64,000 nucleotides of DNA from assembly GCF_016598575.1 (NCBI RefSeq), contig NZ_CP066801.1:4316001-4380000 (forward strand), given 5' to 3'. Origin of the DNA: Streptomyces sp. HSG2. Lineage in GTDB: Bacteria; Actinomycetota; Actinomycetes; Streptomycetales; Streptomycetaceae. A program made the translations under genes and the position numbers. Below, one piece after another: positions 1 through 7,471 of the stretch (positions within the stretch are counted from its first letter, which is position 1; every line of letters starts with the position of its first letter). Under the pieces are notes generated by a model. That model saw only the letters and a program-made list of their open reading frames with translations. It ran no database searches and was not told the DNA's origin.

Positions 1-814
1 TGTTCTCCACGCTGTTGAACACGATGAAGACGTTGCTGCGGGGGAACGGCGTGATGTTGTCGCCGGACCCGTGCATGCAGTTGCAGTCGAACCAGGTCGC
101 CGAGCCCGGCTTGCCGGTGAAGAGCCGGATGCCGTGCTCGCTCGCCATCTCGGTCAGCGCCTCGTCGGAGGGCGTGCCCGCGTCCTGCATCCGCAACGAC
201 TTCTTGTAGTTGTCCTCGGGTGTCGCGCCGGCGCACCCGAGGAACGTCTTGTGCGAGCCCGGCATGATCATGAGCCCGCCGTTGGTGTCGTGGTTCTCCG
301 TCAGGGCGATGGAGACCGAGACGGTGCGCATCCGGGGGAGCCCGTCCTCGGCGTGCCAGGTCTCGAAGTCCGAGTGCCAGTAGAAACCACTGGCCCCGAA
401 GCCGGGCTTGACGTTGATCCTGGACTGATGCACGTAGACGTCCGAGCCGAGGATCTGCCGTGCTCGCCCCACCACCCTCTCGTCGCGCACCAGTTTCGCG
501 AACACCTCGCTGATCCGGTGCACCTCGAAGACGGAACGGATCTCCTTGGAGCGCGGCTCCACGATCGAGCGCTCGTCGGCCCGGGTCGTGGGGTCGGTGA
601 CGAGCCGGTTCAGCTCGTCGTGGTAGACGGCGACCTCGTCATCGGTGATCAACTGATCGATGGCGAGGAAGCCGTCGCGCTCGAAGGACCGAAGGTCGCC
701 GGGCGCGATCGGCCCGGGCGCGTCGGGCGCGCCCCAGACGACCGGGTCCTGCCGGGGCGTGGTCACCTCTGAGGTGCCACGGCTGGGGTAGAGATCGGTG
801 ACGGTCGCGGTCAC
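1..814 (-). CDS. ectD: Ectoine hydroxylase EctD (3' end beyond window)
   Basis: This is a non-heme Fe(II)/2-oxoglutarate dioxygenase that converts ectoine to 5-hydroxyectoine in the cytoplasm. The 271 visible residues start at a GTG (complement of 812-814) preceded by GAGGAGG inside the end of ectC. The iron facial triad is visible as H147 and D149 in FYWHSDFETWH and H248 in CNCMHGSGDN. The signature around residues 143-160 is typical of EctD rather than generic PhyH proteins. Family members are about 295-300 residues, so roughly 25-30 C-terminal residues lie left of the window. It is the last gene of ectABCD and is probably translationally coupled to ectC, whose stop lies 5 bases upstream. 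Identification is very secure. Confidence 0.95.
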   Translation of the reverse strand, partial: MTATVTDLYPSRGTSEVTTPRQDPVVWGAPDAPGPIAPGDLRSFERDGFLAIDQLITDDEVAVYHDELNRLVTDPTTRADERSIVEPRSKEIRSVFEVHRISEVFAKLVRDERVVGRARQILGSDVYVHQSRINVKPGFGASGFYWHSDFETWHAEDGLPRMRTVSVSIALTENHDTNGGLMIMPGSHKTFLGCAGATPEDNYKKSLRMQDAGTPSDEALTEMASEHGIRLFTGKPGSATWFDCNCMHGSGDNITPFPRSNVFIVFNSVEN

Positions 815-819
815 GGTCC

Positions 820-1218
820 TCACACCTCCTCGGTGAGCAGAGGGTAGACGCCGTTCTCGTCGTGGTCCTCCCGTCCGGTGACGGGCGGGTTGAACACGCA
901 GATGCAGCGGAAGTCCTGTTTCACACGGAGGGTGTGCCTCTCGTGTCCGTCCAGGAGGTACATGGTGCCGGGGGTGATGGTGTACGACCGGCCGGTCTCC
1001 CGGTCGGTCAACTCGGCTTCGCCCTCCACGCAGACGACGGCCTCGACGTGGTTCGCGTACCACATCGACGTCTCGGTCCCCGCGTACAGGACGGTCTCGT
1101 GGAGGGAGAAGCCGACCTTCTCCTTGGCGAGGACGATCCGCTTGCTCTCCCACGTGCCGGACGCTGACTTCACGTGCCGGTCGGTGCCTTCGATGTCCTT
1201 GAACGAACGGACGATCAC
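820..1218 (-). CDS. ectC: L-ectoine synthase EctC
   Basis: EctC is a cupin enzyme that cyclises N-gamma-acetyl-L-2,4-diaminobutyrate to ectoine, the last step of ectoine synthesis. The 132-residue length matches the family (about 130). The beginning MIVRSFKDIEGTDRHV and the cupin stretch with YANHVEAVVCVEGEAEL and DGHERHTLR are characteristic; the His and Glu residues there form the metal/substrate pocket in known EctC proteins. It lies 64 bases after ectB and directly before ectD in the same operon. No oddities were seen. Confidence 0.96.
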   Translation of the reverse strand: MIVRSFKDIEGTDRHVKSASGTWESKRIVLAKEKVGFSLHETVLYAGTETSMWYANHVEAVVCVEGEAELTDRETGRSYTITPGTMYLLDGHERHTLRVKQDFRCICVFNPPVTGREDHDENGVYPLLTEEV

Positions 1219-1282
1219 GGTGTTGCGATGCCTCCTCGGTGAGTGGTGCGTTGCGGAACCGGCGGGCGGGGGCCCGCCGGGA

Positions 1283-2554
1283 TCAGGCGGTCTCGCGCAC
1301 GGCGCGGGCGAGGACCTTGAGGCCCTCGTCCAGCTCGTCGGGGGTGATGGTCAGGGCCGGGAGCAGCTTGACGACCTCGCTCTCCGGACCCGAGGTCTCG
1401 ATCAGGAGCCCCAGCTCGAACGCGCGCTTGGCGATCTTCCCGGCGCGCTCCTTGTCGTGGAACTCCAAGCCGCGGACGAGACCGCGACCCCGGTACTCCT
1501 TGACGTCGGCGAGATTCTCCTCGGTGATGGCGATCAGGTGCTGCTCGACCTGCTCGCCGCGTGCGCGGGTCTGCTTCTCCATCGCCGACCCGTCGGCCCA
1601 GTAGGTCTCCAGCGTGGCGGTGGCGGTCACGAAGGCCGGGTTGTTGCCGCGGAAGGTGCCGTTGTGCTCGCCCGGCTCCCAGACGTCCAGTTCGGGCTTG
1701 AACAGCGTCAGCGACATCGGCAGTCCGTAGCCGCTGATCGACTTGGACACGGTGACGATGTCCGGCGTGATGCCGGCCTCCTCGAAGGAGAAGAACGCCC
1801 CGGTACGACCGCAGCCCATCTGGATGTCGTCGACGATGAGCAGCATGTCCTGGCGCGCGCACAGGTCGGCCAGGGCCCGCAGCCACTCGACCCGGGCCAC
1901 GTTGATGCCGCCCTCGCCCTGCACCGTCTCGACGATCACGGCGGCCGGCTTGTTCAGGCCGGAGCCCTGGTCCTCCAGGAGTCGCTCGAACCAGAGGAAG
2001 TCCTCGACGGTGCCGTCGAAGTAGTTGTCGAACGGCATCGGCGTGCCGTGGACCAGGGGGATGCCGGCGCCGGCCCGCTTGAAGGCGTTGCCGGTCACCG
2101 CGAGCGAGCCCAGCGACATGCCGTGGAAGGCGTTGGTGAAGGAGACGATGGCCTCGCGCCCCTTGACCTTGCGCGCCAGCTTCAGCGCGGACTCCACGGC
2201 GTTGGTGCCCGTCGGGCCGGGGAACATGACCTTGTACGGAAGGTCGCGGGGGCGCAGGACGAGGTTCTGGAACGTCTCCAGGAAGCGCCGCTTCGCGGTC
2301 GTGGACATGTCCAGACCGTGAGTGACGCCGTCCCGCTCCAGGTAGTCGATCAGCGCCCGTTTCAGCACCGGGTTGTTGTGGCCGTAGTTGAGGGACCCGG
2401 CTCCCGCGAAGAAGTCGAGGTACTCGTGGCCGTCCTCGTCGTACATGCGGCTGCCGTGTGCGCGGTCGAAGACTGTGGGCCAGCCACGGCAGTAGCTGCG
2501 CACCTCGGACTCCAGGGTCTCGAAGACGCTCAGGTCGGGCTGGGTGATGGTCAC
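1283..2554 (-). CDS. ectB: Diaminobutyrate--2-oxoglutarate transaminase EctB
   Basis: This PLP-dependent class III aminotransferase converts aspartate semialdehyde to L-2,4-diaminobutyrate with glutamate as amino donor, the first committed ectoine step. The 423-residue protein carries the class III features: GPTGTNAVESALKLAR near 113-128, NAFHGMSLGS near 141-150, the PLP-binding acidic VDDIQMGCGRTG near 241-252 and the Schiff-base lysine K271 in VSKSISGYG. Length is normal for EctB (about 420). The upstream gap to ectA is 86 bases. Alternative DABA aminotransferases (siderophore type) look similar, but the ectA-ectC context settles the call. Confidence 0.96.
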   Translation of the reverse strand: MTITQPDLSVFETLESEVRSYCRGWPTVFDRAHGSRMYDEDGHEYLDFFAGAGSLNYGHNNPVLKRALIDYLERDGVTHGLDMSTTAKRRFLETFQNLVLRPRDLPYKVMFPGPTGTNAVESALKLARKVKGREAIVSFTNAFHGMSLGSLAVTGNAFKRAGAGIPLVHGTPMPFDNYFDGTVEDFLWFERLLEDQGSGLNKPAAVIVETVQGEGGINVARVEWLRALADLCARQDMLLIVDDIQMGCGRTGAFFSFEEAGITPDIVTVSKSISGYGLPMSLTLFKPELDVWEPGEHNGTFRGNNPAFVTATATLETYWADGSAMEKQTRARGEQVEQHLIAITEENLADVKEYRGRGLVRGLEFHDKERAGKIAKRAFELGLLIETSGPESEVVKLLPALTITPDELDEGLKVLARAVRETA

Positions 2555-2640
2555 GACGAATCGCTCCTCGTTGCGTGAGGTTCGGTGAGTGGGAGGTCGT
2601 TGGGGCCGGGAGCCGGGTCGGCGGCGTCACCGGCGTGGTC

Positions 2641-3153
2641 TCAGGCGACGCGGCGCAGCGGGCCGATGCGGTACAGCACCTCGGGGTCGTGCGGGGCGTC
2701 GGGGAAAAGACCGGTGTCGAAGAGCACCTCGCGCTCCAGGGGGGCGTCGTGACGCTCGGCGAAGGCGGTGAAGAGTCGTTCGGACGGGGCGTTGCCGGGA
2801 GAGATGGTGGTCTCCACCGTCAGCGGCGCCCGGCCGGCGGCGACGCGGGCGACGAGTCCGTCGAGCAGGGAGGCCGCGAGCCCACGCCCACGGTACGCCT
2901 CGTCCACCGCGACCTGCCACACGAGCAAGGTGTCCGGCCGCTCCGGGCGGAGGTAGCCGGTCATGAATCCCACCGGCGCGCCCCGCTCGTCACGGGCCAC
3001 CGCCGACGTGGCGGCGAAGTCCCGGCACCACAGCAGGTAGCTGTAGGACGAGTTGAGGTCGAGGGTCTTGGAATCCCTGGCTATCCGCCACAGCGCGGCG
3101 CCGTCCGCCACCTTCGGACGATCGATTTGTAGGTCTGCTTGCGCGGCAGTCAT
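2641..3153 (-). CDS. ectA: Diaminobutyrate acetyltransferase EctA
   Basis: EctA is a GNAT-fold acetyltransferase making N-gamma-acetyldiaminobutyrate from diaminobutyrate and acetyl-CoA. The 170-residue protein shows the acetyl-CoA loop DEAYRGRGLAASLLDGL near 100-116 and the EctA-typical ETTISPGNAPSERLF. The reading frame stays open further upstream to about 3279, but I chose the ATG at 3151-3153 because MTAAQADLQIDRP fits the usual EctA length and the upstream codons look non-coding. No clear Shine-Dalgarno precedes this ATG; instead TAAATT sits 8 bases before it on the minus strand, so the mRNA may be leaderless. First gene of the ectABCD operon. Confidence 0.94.
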   Translation of the reverse strand: MTAAQADLQIDRPKVADGAALWRIARDSKTLDLNSSYSYLLWCRDFAATSAVARDERGAPVGFMTGYLRPERPDTLLVWQVAVDEAYRGRGLAASLLDGLVARVAAGRAPLTVETTISPGNAPSERLFTAFAERHDAPLEREVLFDTGLFPDAPHDPEVLYRIGPLRRVA

Positions 3154-3648
3154 GCAAATTGAATTTACCCAGAGAGAATGGAAATTGCATCGCCGGAAGG
3201 GGTTACGGATGAGCGAAGGATGTGGTATCGCGCGAGCGCGACCCGGAGCCGGGAGCCTCGCTGTTTTGGGTGGGTTCATGCGGGATTTTCGGGGCGAATC
3301 GGTCGGGACGTGGAACGGGTCACAATCGCGTAACCTAGTTGAAGCGTGTCCGAAATGAGTCTTTCGTGATCTTTGAATTTTGAGTGTTTAGCCTCCGGGA
3401 AAGCGGGCAGAAGAATACGGGAAGCTACGTTCGGGCGATTTTCCTAAATGTGTTTGATCGTGTAACGGTGATTGCCGTGAATTCGGGTCGCGGAAACGCG
3501 GTGGGAGGCGTCGTGCGTCGGACGGCGCGAGCCGACCGGAGGCGGACGGCCCCCTTCCGCGGAGGCCGCCGTTCCCCTCGGGTCCGGGCTCCCCGCCCGC
3601 CCGCACCAGTGGGGTGGGCCGGTGGCGGCCCGGGGCTAGGGTGCGGGC
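3154..3648. promoter_or_regulatory. Divergent intergenic region with AT-rich segment; ectA promoter region
   Basis: This 495-bp spacer lies between the divergent ectA and amidohydrolase genes. On the minus strand TAAATT ends 8 bases before the ectA ATG and could be a -10 box for a leaderless transcript. On the plus strand TAGGGT at 3637-3642 lies 6 bases before the amidohydrolase ATG and could serve the same role there. Between about 3340 and 3490 the sequence is clearly AT-richer than the rest of the window, with runs such as TTTGAATTTTGAGTG. No open frame with Streptomyces codon bias was found, so I do not call a gene here. Confidence 0.5.
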
Positions 3649-4740
3649 ATGAGCGATGACGTGGTGCTGCACGTGAAGGGGAGGGTGCTCGTCGGACCGG
3701 AGGACGTGCGCGACGATCTCTGGGTGGTCGGCGGTCGCGTCTCCTTCGAGCGCCCCCGTGCCGGCGACGACGTGCGCACGGTCGAGGGATGGGCGCTGCC
3801 CGGGCTCGTCGACGCCCACTGCCATGTGGGACTCGACCGACACGGCGCGGTCCCGGCGGACGTCGCCGAGAAGCAGGCGCTCGCCGACCGTGACGCCGGC
3901 ACGCTGCTGATCCGCGACGCCGGCTCTCCCTCGGACACGCGGTGGATCGACGACCGCGCGGACCTCCCCGAGATCATCAGAGCCGGCCGGCACATCGCCC
4001 GGACCCGCCGGTACATCCGCGGATACGCGTGGGAGATCGAGCCCGAGGACCTCACCGGACAGGTGGCCCGCGAGGCCCGTCGCGGCGACGGCTGGGTCAA
4101 GCTCGTCGGCGACTGGATCGATCGCGATCTCGGCGACCTCTCCGCCTGCTGGCCCCGCGCGGCCCTCGACGCCGCCATCGCCGAGGCGCACCGTCTGGGA
4201 GCCCGCGTCACCGCCCACTGCTTCGCCGAGGACTCCCTCCGGGACCTTGTCGAGGCGGGTATCGACTGCGTCGAGCACGCCACCGGGCTGACCTCCGAGA
4301 CCATCCCGCTCTTCGTCGAACACGACGTGGCCATCGTGCCCACGCTGGTCAACATCGCCACCTTCCCCACGCTCGCCGCCGGCGGCGAGGCCAGGTTCCC
4401 GCGTTGGTCGGCCCATATGCGCAGGCTGCACGCCCGACGCCACGACACCGTCCGTGACGCCTATGACGCCGGGGTCCGCGTCTACGTCGGGACCGACGCG
4501 GGCGGCTCGCTCCCCCACGGGCTCGTCGCGGACGAGGTGGCGGAGTTGGTCGCGGCCGGTCTGCCACCCGTCGAGGCGCTGTCGGCGACGACCTGGGCGG
4601 CTCGGGAATGGCTGGGGCGCCCCGGACTCACCGAAGGGGCCGCCGCGGACCTGGTGGTGTACGACACCGATCCGCGCGCCGACCTCCGCGTCCTGGCCGC
4701 CCCCCGCCGGGTGGTGCTGAACGGCCGAATCGTCGGATAG
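3649..4740 (+). CDS. Amidohydrolase family protein (imidazolonepropionase/prolidase-like)
   Basis: This 363-residue protein belongs to the metal-dependent amidohydrolase superfamily. Metal-site motifs appear in order: DAHCHVG near 56-62 (HxH), the lysine in WVKLVGD near 149-155 that could be the bridging ligand, TAHCFAED near 189-196, DCVEHATG near 206-213 and the C-terminal GTDAGGSLPHG near 282-292. The N-terminal strand and C-terminal AADLVVYD...VVLNGRIVG form the usual composite beta-sandwich. The substrate cannot be told from sequence; relatives include prolidases and hydantoinase- or imidazolonepropionase-like enzymes. It stands alone between the divergent ectoine operon and the convergent cobalamin operon. 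A TAGGGT box 6 bases before the ATG suggests leaderless translation. Confidence 0.85.
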   Translation: MSDDVVLHVKGRVLVGPEDVRDDLWVVGGRVSFERPRAGDDVRTVEGWALPGLVDAHCHVGLDRHGAVPADVAEKQALADRDAGTLLIRDAGSPSDTRWIDDRADLPEIIRAGRHIARTRRYIRGYAWEIEPEDLTGQVAREARRGDGWVKLVGDWIDRDLGDLSACWPRAALDAAIAEAHRLGARVTAHCFAEDSLRDLVEAGIDCVEHATGLTSETIPLFVEHDVAIVPTLVNIATFPTLAAGGEARFPRWSAHMRRLHARRHDTVRDAYDAGVRVYVGTDAGGSLPHGLVADEVAELVAAGLPPVEALSATTWAAREWLGRPGLTEGAAADLVVYDTDPRADLRVLAAPRRVVLNGRIVG

Positions 4741-4906
4741 AGCCGCGGGCGGGGACCTGAGGGGCGGTATCGGGGCCCGGACCTTCGCGAGCCCGTCGCG
4801 ACCCCCGGCCCGAGCGCGCGATCTCGCGGAGCGCGCCACGGGGCCGCCGAGGGGCCCGGGGCGCGTTGTCCCCGCCCGGCGCGGTTCGGCCGGGGTCCGC
4901 TCGGGT

Positions 4907-5983
4907 TCAGGCCGTTTCGAAGTCCGTCAGGACCGTGCGCAGCGCGAGCGCCAGGGCGTCGGTGACGTCGCCGCCCCGCACCGCCACGCGCAGCCATTCC
5001 GGGCCCAGCCCGGGGAAGGTGTCCCCGCGACGCACCGCGAATCCGCGGGCGCGCAGCCGGCGACGGACGTCCGCGCCCCGGTCCAGCCGGAGCAGGACGA
5101 ACGGTGCCTCGGCGGGCGCCACCACCCGCAGGCCCTCCGGCGCGAACTCCTCCAGCGCGGCGACGAGCCGGGCGCGGTCGACGGCGGTCCGTCGGGCGGC
5201 GCGCTCCGCCTCCGCCAGGGCCTCCGGTCTCACGCACGCCTCCGCCGCGACCAGAGCGGGGGTGGACACCGGCCACAGCGGTTGCGCGCCCGCCAGCTCC
5301 GCCACGATCTCGGGCGCGGCCAGCAGATAGCCGACGCGAAGTCCGGCCAACCCCCACGTCTTGGTCAGGCTCCGCAGGACCACGAGTCCGGGGACGTCGG
5401 TCCGGCCCGCGAGGGATTCTCGCTCGCCGGGCACCGCGTCCATGAACGCCTCGTCCACGACGACGGTCCGCCCGGGCCGGGCCAGGGACGCCACCACGTC
5501 GGCCGGATGCAGCACCGAGGTCGGGTTCGTCGGGTTGCCCAGCACCACCAGGTCCGCGTCGGGCGGCACGGAGGCGGGGTCCAGCCGGAACCCGTGCTCC
5601 GCACGGAGGAGCACCCGCTCCACGCCGTGCCCGGCGGCCCGCAGTGCCACCTCCGGCTCGGTGAACTGGGGGTGCACCACGACCGGCCGGCGAAACCTCG
5701 GCACCCGGGCCAGCAGGACGAAGGCCTCCGCCGCCCCCGAGGTCAACAGGACCCGCTCCGGGGGAAGCCCGTGTCGCGCGGCCACCGCCGCGCGGGCGGC
5801 CCGGTCGTCCGGATAGGCGGCGAGCGCGCCGAGCGAGGCGGCGACGCGTTCCCGGAGCCACCCCGGAGGTGTGCCCGCGCGGACGTTCACCGCCAGGTCG
5901 ACCAGGCTCGCCCCGTCGTCCCGGACCTCGGCGTCCCCGTGGTGAGCGAGGTCCGGGGCCTGATCCCGCCCCTCAGTGCGCAT
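4907..5983 (-). CDS. cobC: CobC-like class I/II aminotransferase (Rv2231c type)
   Basis: This is a fold-type I PLP enzyme of the CobC/CobD-like family found at the end of actinobacterial cobalamin operons. In the 358-residue protein the nucleotide-pocket NPTNP is at 150-154, the PLP-binding DEAF near 177-180 and the Schiff-base lysine K208 in RSLTKTWGLAGLRVGY, which closely resembles histidinol-phosphate aminotransferase. Relatives decarboxylate threonine phosphate to make the aminopropanol linker of B12, or act as uncharacterised aminotransferases; which applies here is not settled. Its ATG lies inside the 3' end of cbiX (11-base overlap), so it is the last, translationally coupled gene of the 13-gene cob operon. 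Confidence 0.85.
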   Translation of the reverse strand: MRTEGRDQAPDLAHHGDAEVRDDGASLVDLAVNVRAGTPPGWLRERVAASLGALAAYPDDRAARAAVAARHGLPPERVLLTSGAAEAFVLLARVPRFRRPVVVHPQFTEPEVALRAAGHGVERVLLRAEHGFRLDPASVPPDADLVVLGNPTNPTSVLHPADVVASLARPGRTVVVDEAFMDAVPGERESLAGRTDVPGLVVLRSLTKTWGLAGLRVGYLLAAPEIVAELAGAQPLWPVSTPALVAAEACVRPEALAEAERAARRTAVDRARLVAALEEFAPEGLRVVAPAEAPFVLLRLDRGADVRRRLRARGFAVRRGDTFPGLGPEWLRVAVRGGDVTDALALALRTVLTDFETA

Positions 5984-6878
5984 GAGAAGGCACGCCGTGC
6001 CCGTGCCCGTGATGGTGTCCGTCGTCGTCCGGGTGGAAGTGGGGGCGCTGCGGCATCCCCACCTTGTCCTCGAAGCCCGGCAGGGCGATCCGGTAGACGC
6101 AGCTGTCGCAGTTCATCCGCAGGTCGCCGGCGACGGCCTCCTCGTACCGCTCCCACACCAGGTCGAGGAGTTCGGGTTCCGGGCCGATGACGTCCGCCGA
6201 GCGGACCTCGATCCCGGTCCGCTCGGCGGCCCACTCGCCGGTCTGCCGCCTCACCCGCTCCGGGAGGATCCCGGTGAACAGGAAGTAGGGCAGTACCACG
6301 ATCCGACGGGCGCCGAGCCGGGCGCACCTCTCCAGCCCCCCGGGCACGTCCGGCTCCGCCAGCGAGACGAACGCCGTCTCCACTCCCGCGTATCCGCGTC
6401 CCTCCCACAGCAGTCGGGCGGCCTTGTGCACCTCGGCGTTGGCGTCCGGATCGGTGGAACCGCGCCCCACCAGCAGCACGGTGGTCTCGGCACGGTCCCA
6501 GGAGGGGTCGGCCGCCTCCGCGATCCGCCGCTCCAGGACGCGCAGCAGCGCGGGGTGCGGACCGAGGGGGCGCCCGTAGGCGTAAGAGATCCCCGGGTGG
6601 CGGTCGCGCTCACGCGAGAGCGCCGCGGGGATGTCGCCCTTGGCGTGCCCGGCGGACACCAGCATCAACGGCACGGCGGCGAAGCGGCGGACCCCGCGCT
6701 CGACCAGCTCGGCCACGGCGTCGCCGAGCGGCGGCGGGGACAGCTCGATGAAGCCGCCGGCGACGGGCAGTTCGGGATGGCGGCGTCCCAACTCCTCGAC
6801 GAAGCGCCGGAACGCGTCGGCGCCGGCCTCGTCCCGGGTGCCGTGGCCGGCGATGAGCAGGGCGGGCGAAGCGGTCAC
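5973..6878 (-). CDS. cbiX: Sirohydrochlorin cobaltochelatase-like CbiX, two-domain
   Basis: CbiX-type chelatases insert cobalt into sirohydrochlorin in the early-insertion B12 route. The 301-residue protein has two CbiX repeats. Repeat 1 has both metal-site histidines: LLIAGHGTRDE near residues 7-17 and SAGHAKGDIP about 65 residues later. Repeat 2 reads VLLVGRGSTDP and LFTGILPERV, so both histidines are replaced and the repeat looks non-catalytic. The C-terminal part has a CxxC (MNCDSCVYRI) followed by a His-rich tail, likely metal-binding. The GTG start (complement of 6876-6878) overlaps the cobH stop as GTGA. An alternative role is cobalt or iron handling rather than chelation in the pathway. 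Confidence 0.86.
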   Translation of the reverse strand: MTASPALLIAGHGTRDEAGADAFRRFVEELGRRHPELPVAGGFIELSPPPLGDAVAELVERGVRRFAAVPLMLVSAGHAKGDIPAALSRERDRHPGISYAYGRPLGPHPALLRVLERRIAEAADPSWDRAETTVLLVGRGSTDPDANAEVHKAARLLWEGRGYAGVETAFVSLAEPDVPGGLERCARLGARRIVVLPYFLFTGILPERVRRQTGEWAAERTGIEVRSADVIGPEPELLDLVWERYEEAVAGDLRMNCDSCVYRIALPGFEDKVGMPQRPHFHPDDDGHHHGHGHGVPSHAH

Positions 6879-7471
6879 GGATTCTCCTCGGACGACGTGA
6901 CGGACAGGGGGTGGTAGAGCAGGGCGTTGAGAGCGGCGGCGGCCACCGCCGACCCGCCCTTCTCGGACACGTTGCTGACGGCGGGCAGCCCGCTCTCGCG
7001 GAGCGCCGCCTTCGATTCGGCCGCTCCGACGAAGCCGACGGGCAGTCCGACGACCAGGGCGGGCGCGGCGTCCAGCCGCAGTAGCTCCTCGAGGGCCGTC
7101 GGGGCGCAGCCGATCACCCACAGGGCGCCGGGGCCGACCTCCTCGTGGGCGAGTCGGACGGCGTGGGCCGAGCGGGTCAGGCCGGGTGCGGCACGGGCCC
7201 GACCGAGGCGGCACACCGTCTCCCGGCGGGTGATGCCGGCGGCGACCATCTCCACGTCCACCACGACCGGAGCGCCGGCGTGCAGCGCCGCGTGCGCCTT
7301 CACCAGCGTGCGCTCGTCCAGGACGAGGTCGTCGGCGTAGGCCGGATCGGCCGTCGCGTGGATGACGCGCTCGACCACGGCCCGGGTCAGCGGAGCCAGG
7401 CCGGAGGTGTCCAACCGGGCGCGCAGCCTGCGGAAGGACTCCACCTCGATCGGATGCACCACCCGGTTCAT
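6875..7471 (-). CDS. cobH: Precorrin-8X methylmutase CobH/CbiC
   Basis: CobH moves the methyl group from C11 to C12 of precorrin-8X to give hydrogenobyrinate (or the cobalt form for CbiC). The 198-residue protein begins MNRVVHPIEVESFRRL, has the conserved NRVVHPIE start of the family, GAPVVVDVEMVAAG near 68-81 and the GLPVGFVGAAESKAAL and NVSEKGGS stretches near the C-terminus. Start chosen at the ATG complement of 7469-7471, which overlaps the cbiG-cobJ stop as ATGA. Length is typical (about 200-210). Confidence 0.94.
   Translation of the reverse strand: MNRVVHPIEVESFRRLRARLDTSGLAPLTRAVVERVIHATADPAYADDLVLDERTLVKAHAALHAGAPVVVDVEMVAAGITRRETVCRLGRARAAPGLTRSAHAVRLAHEEVGPGALWVIGCAPTALEELLRLDAAPALVVGLPVGFVGAAESKAALRESGLPAVSNVSEKGGSAVAAAALNALLYHPLSVTSSEENP

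Noticed and set aside
71..772. Long plus-strand open frame over ectD
   Set aside because: It is antisense to a clear ectoine hydroxylase and reads as His/Arg/Gly/Val-rich shadow sequence of a high-GC gene.
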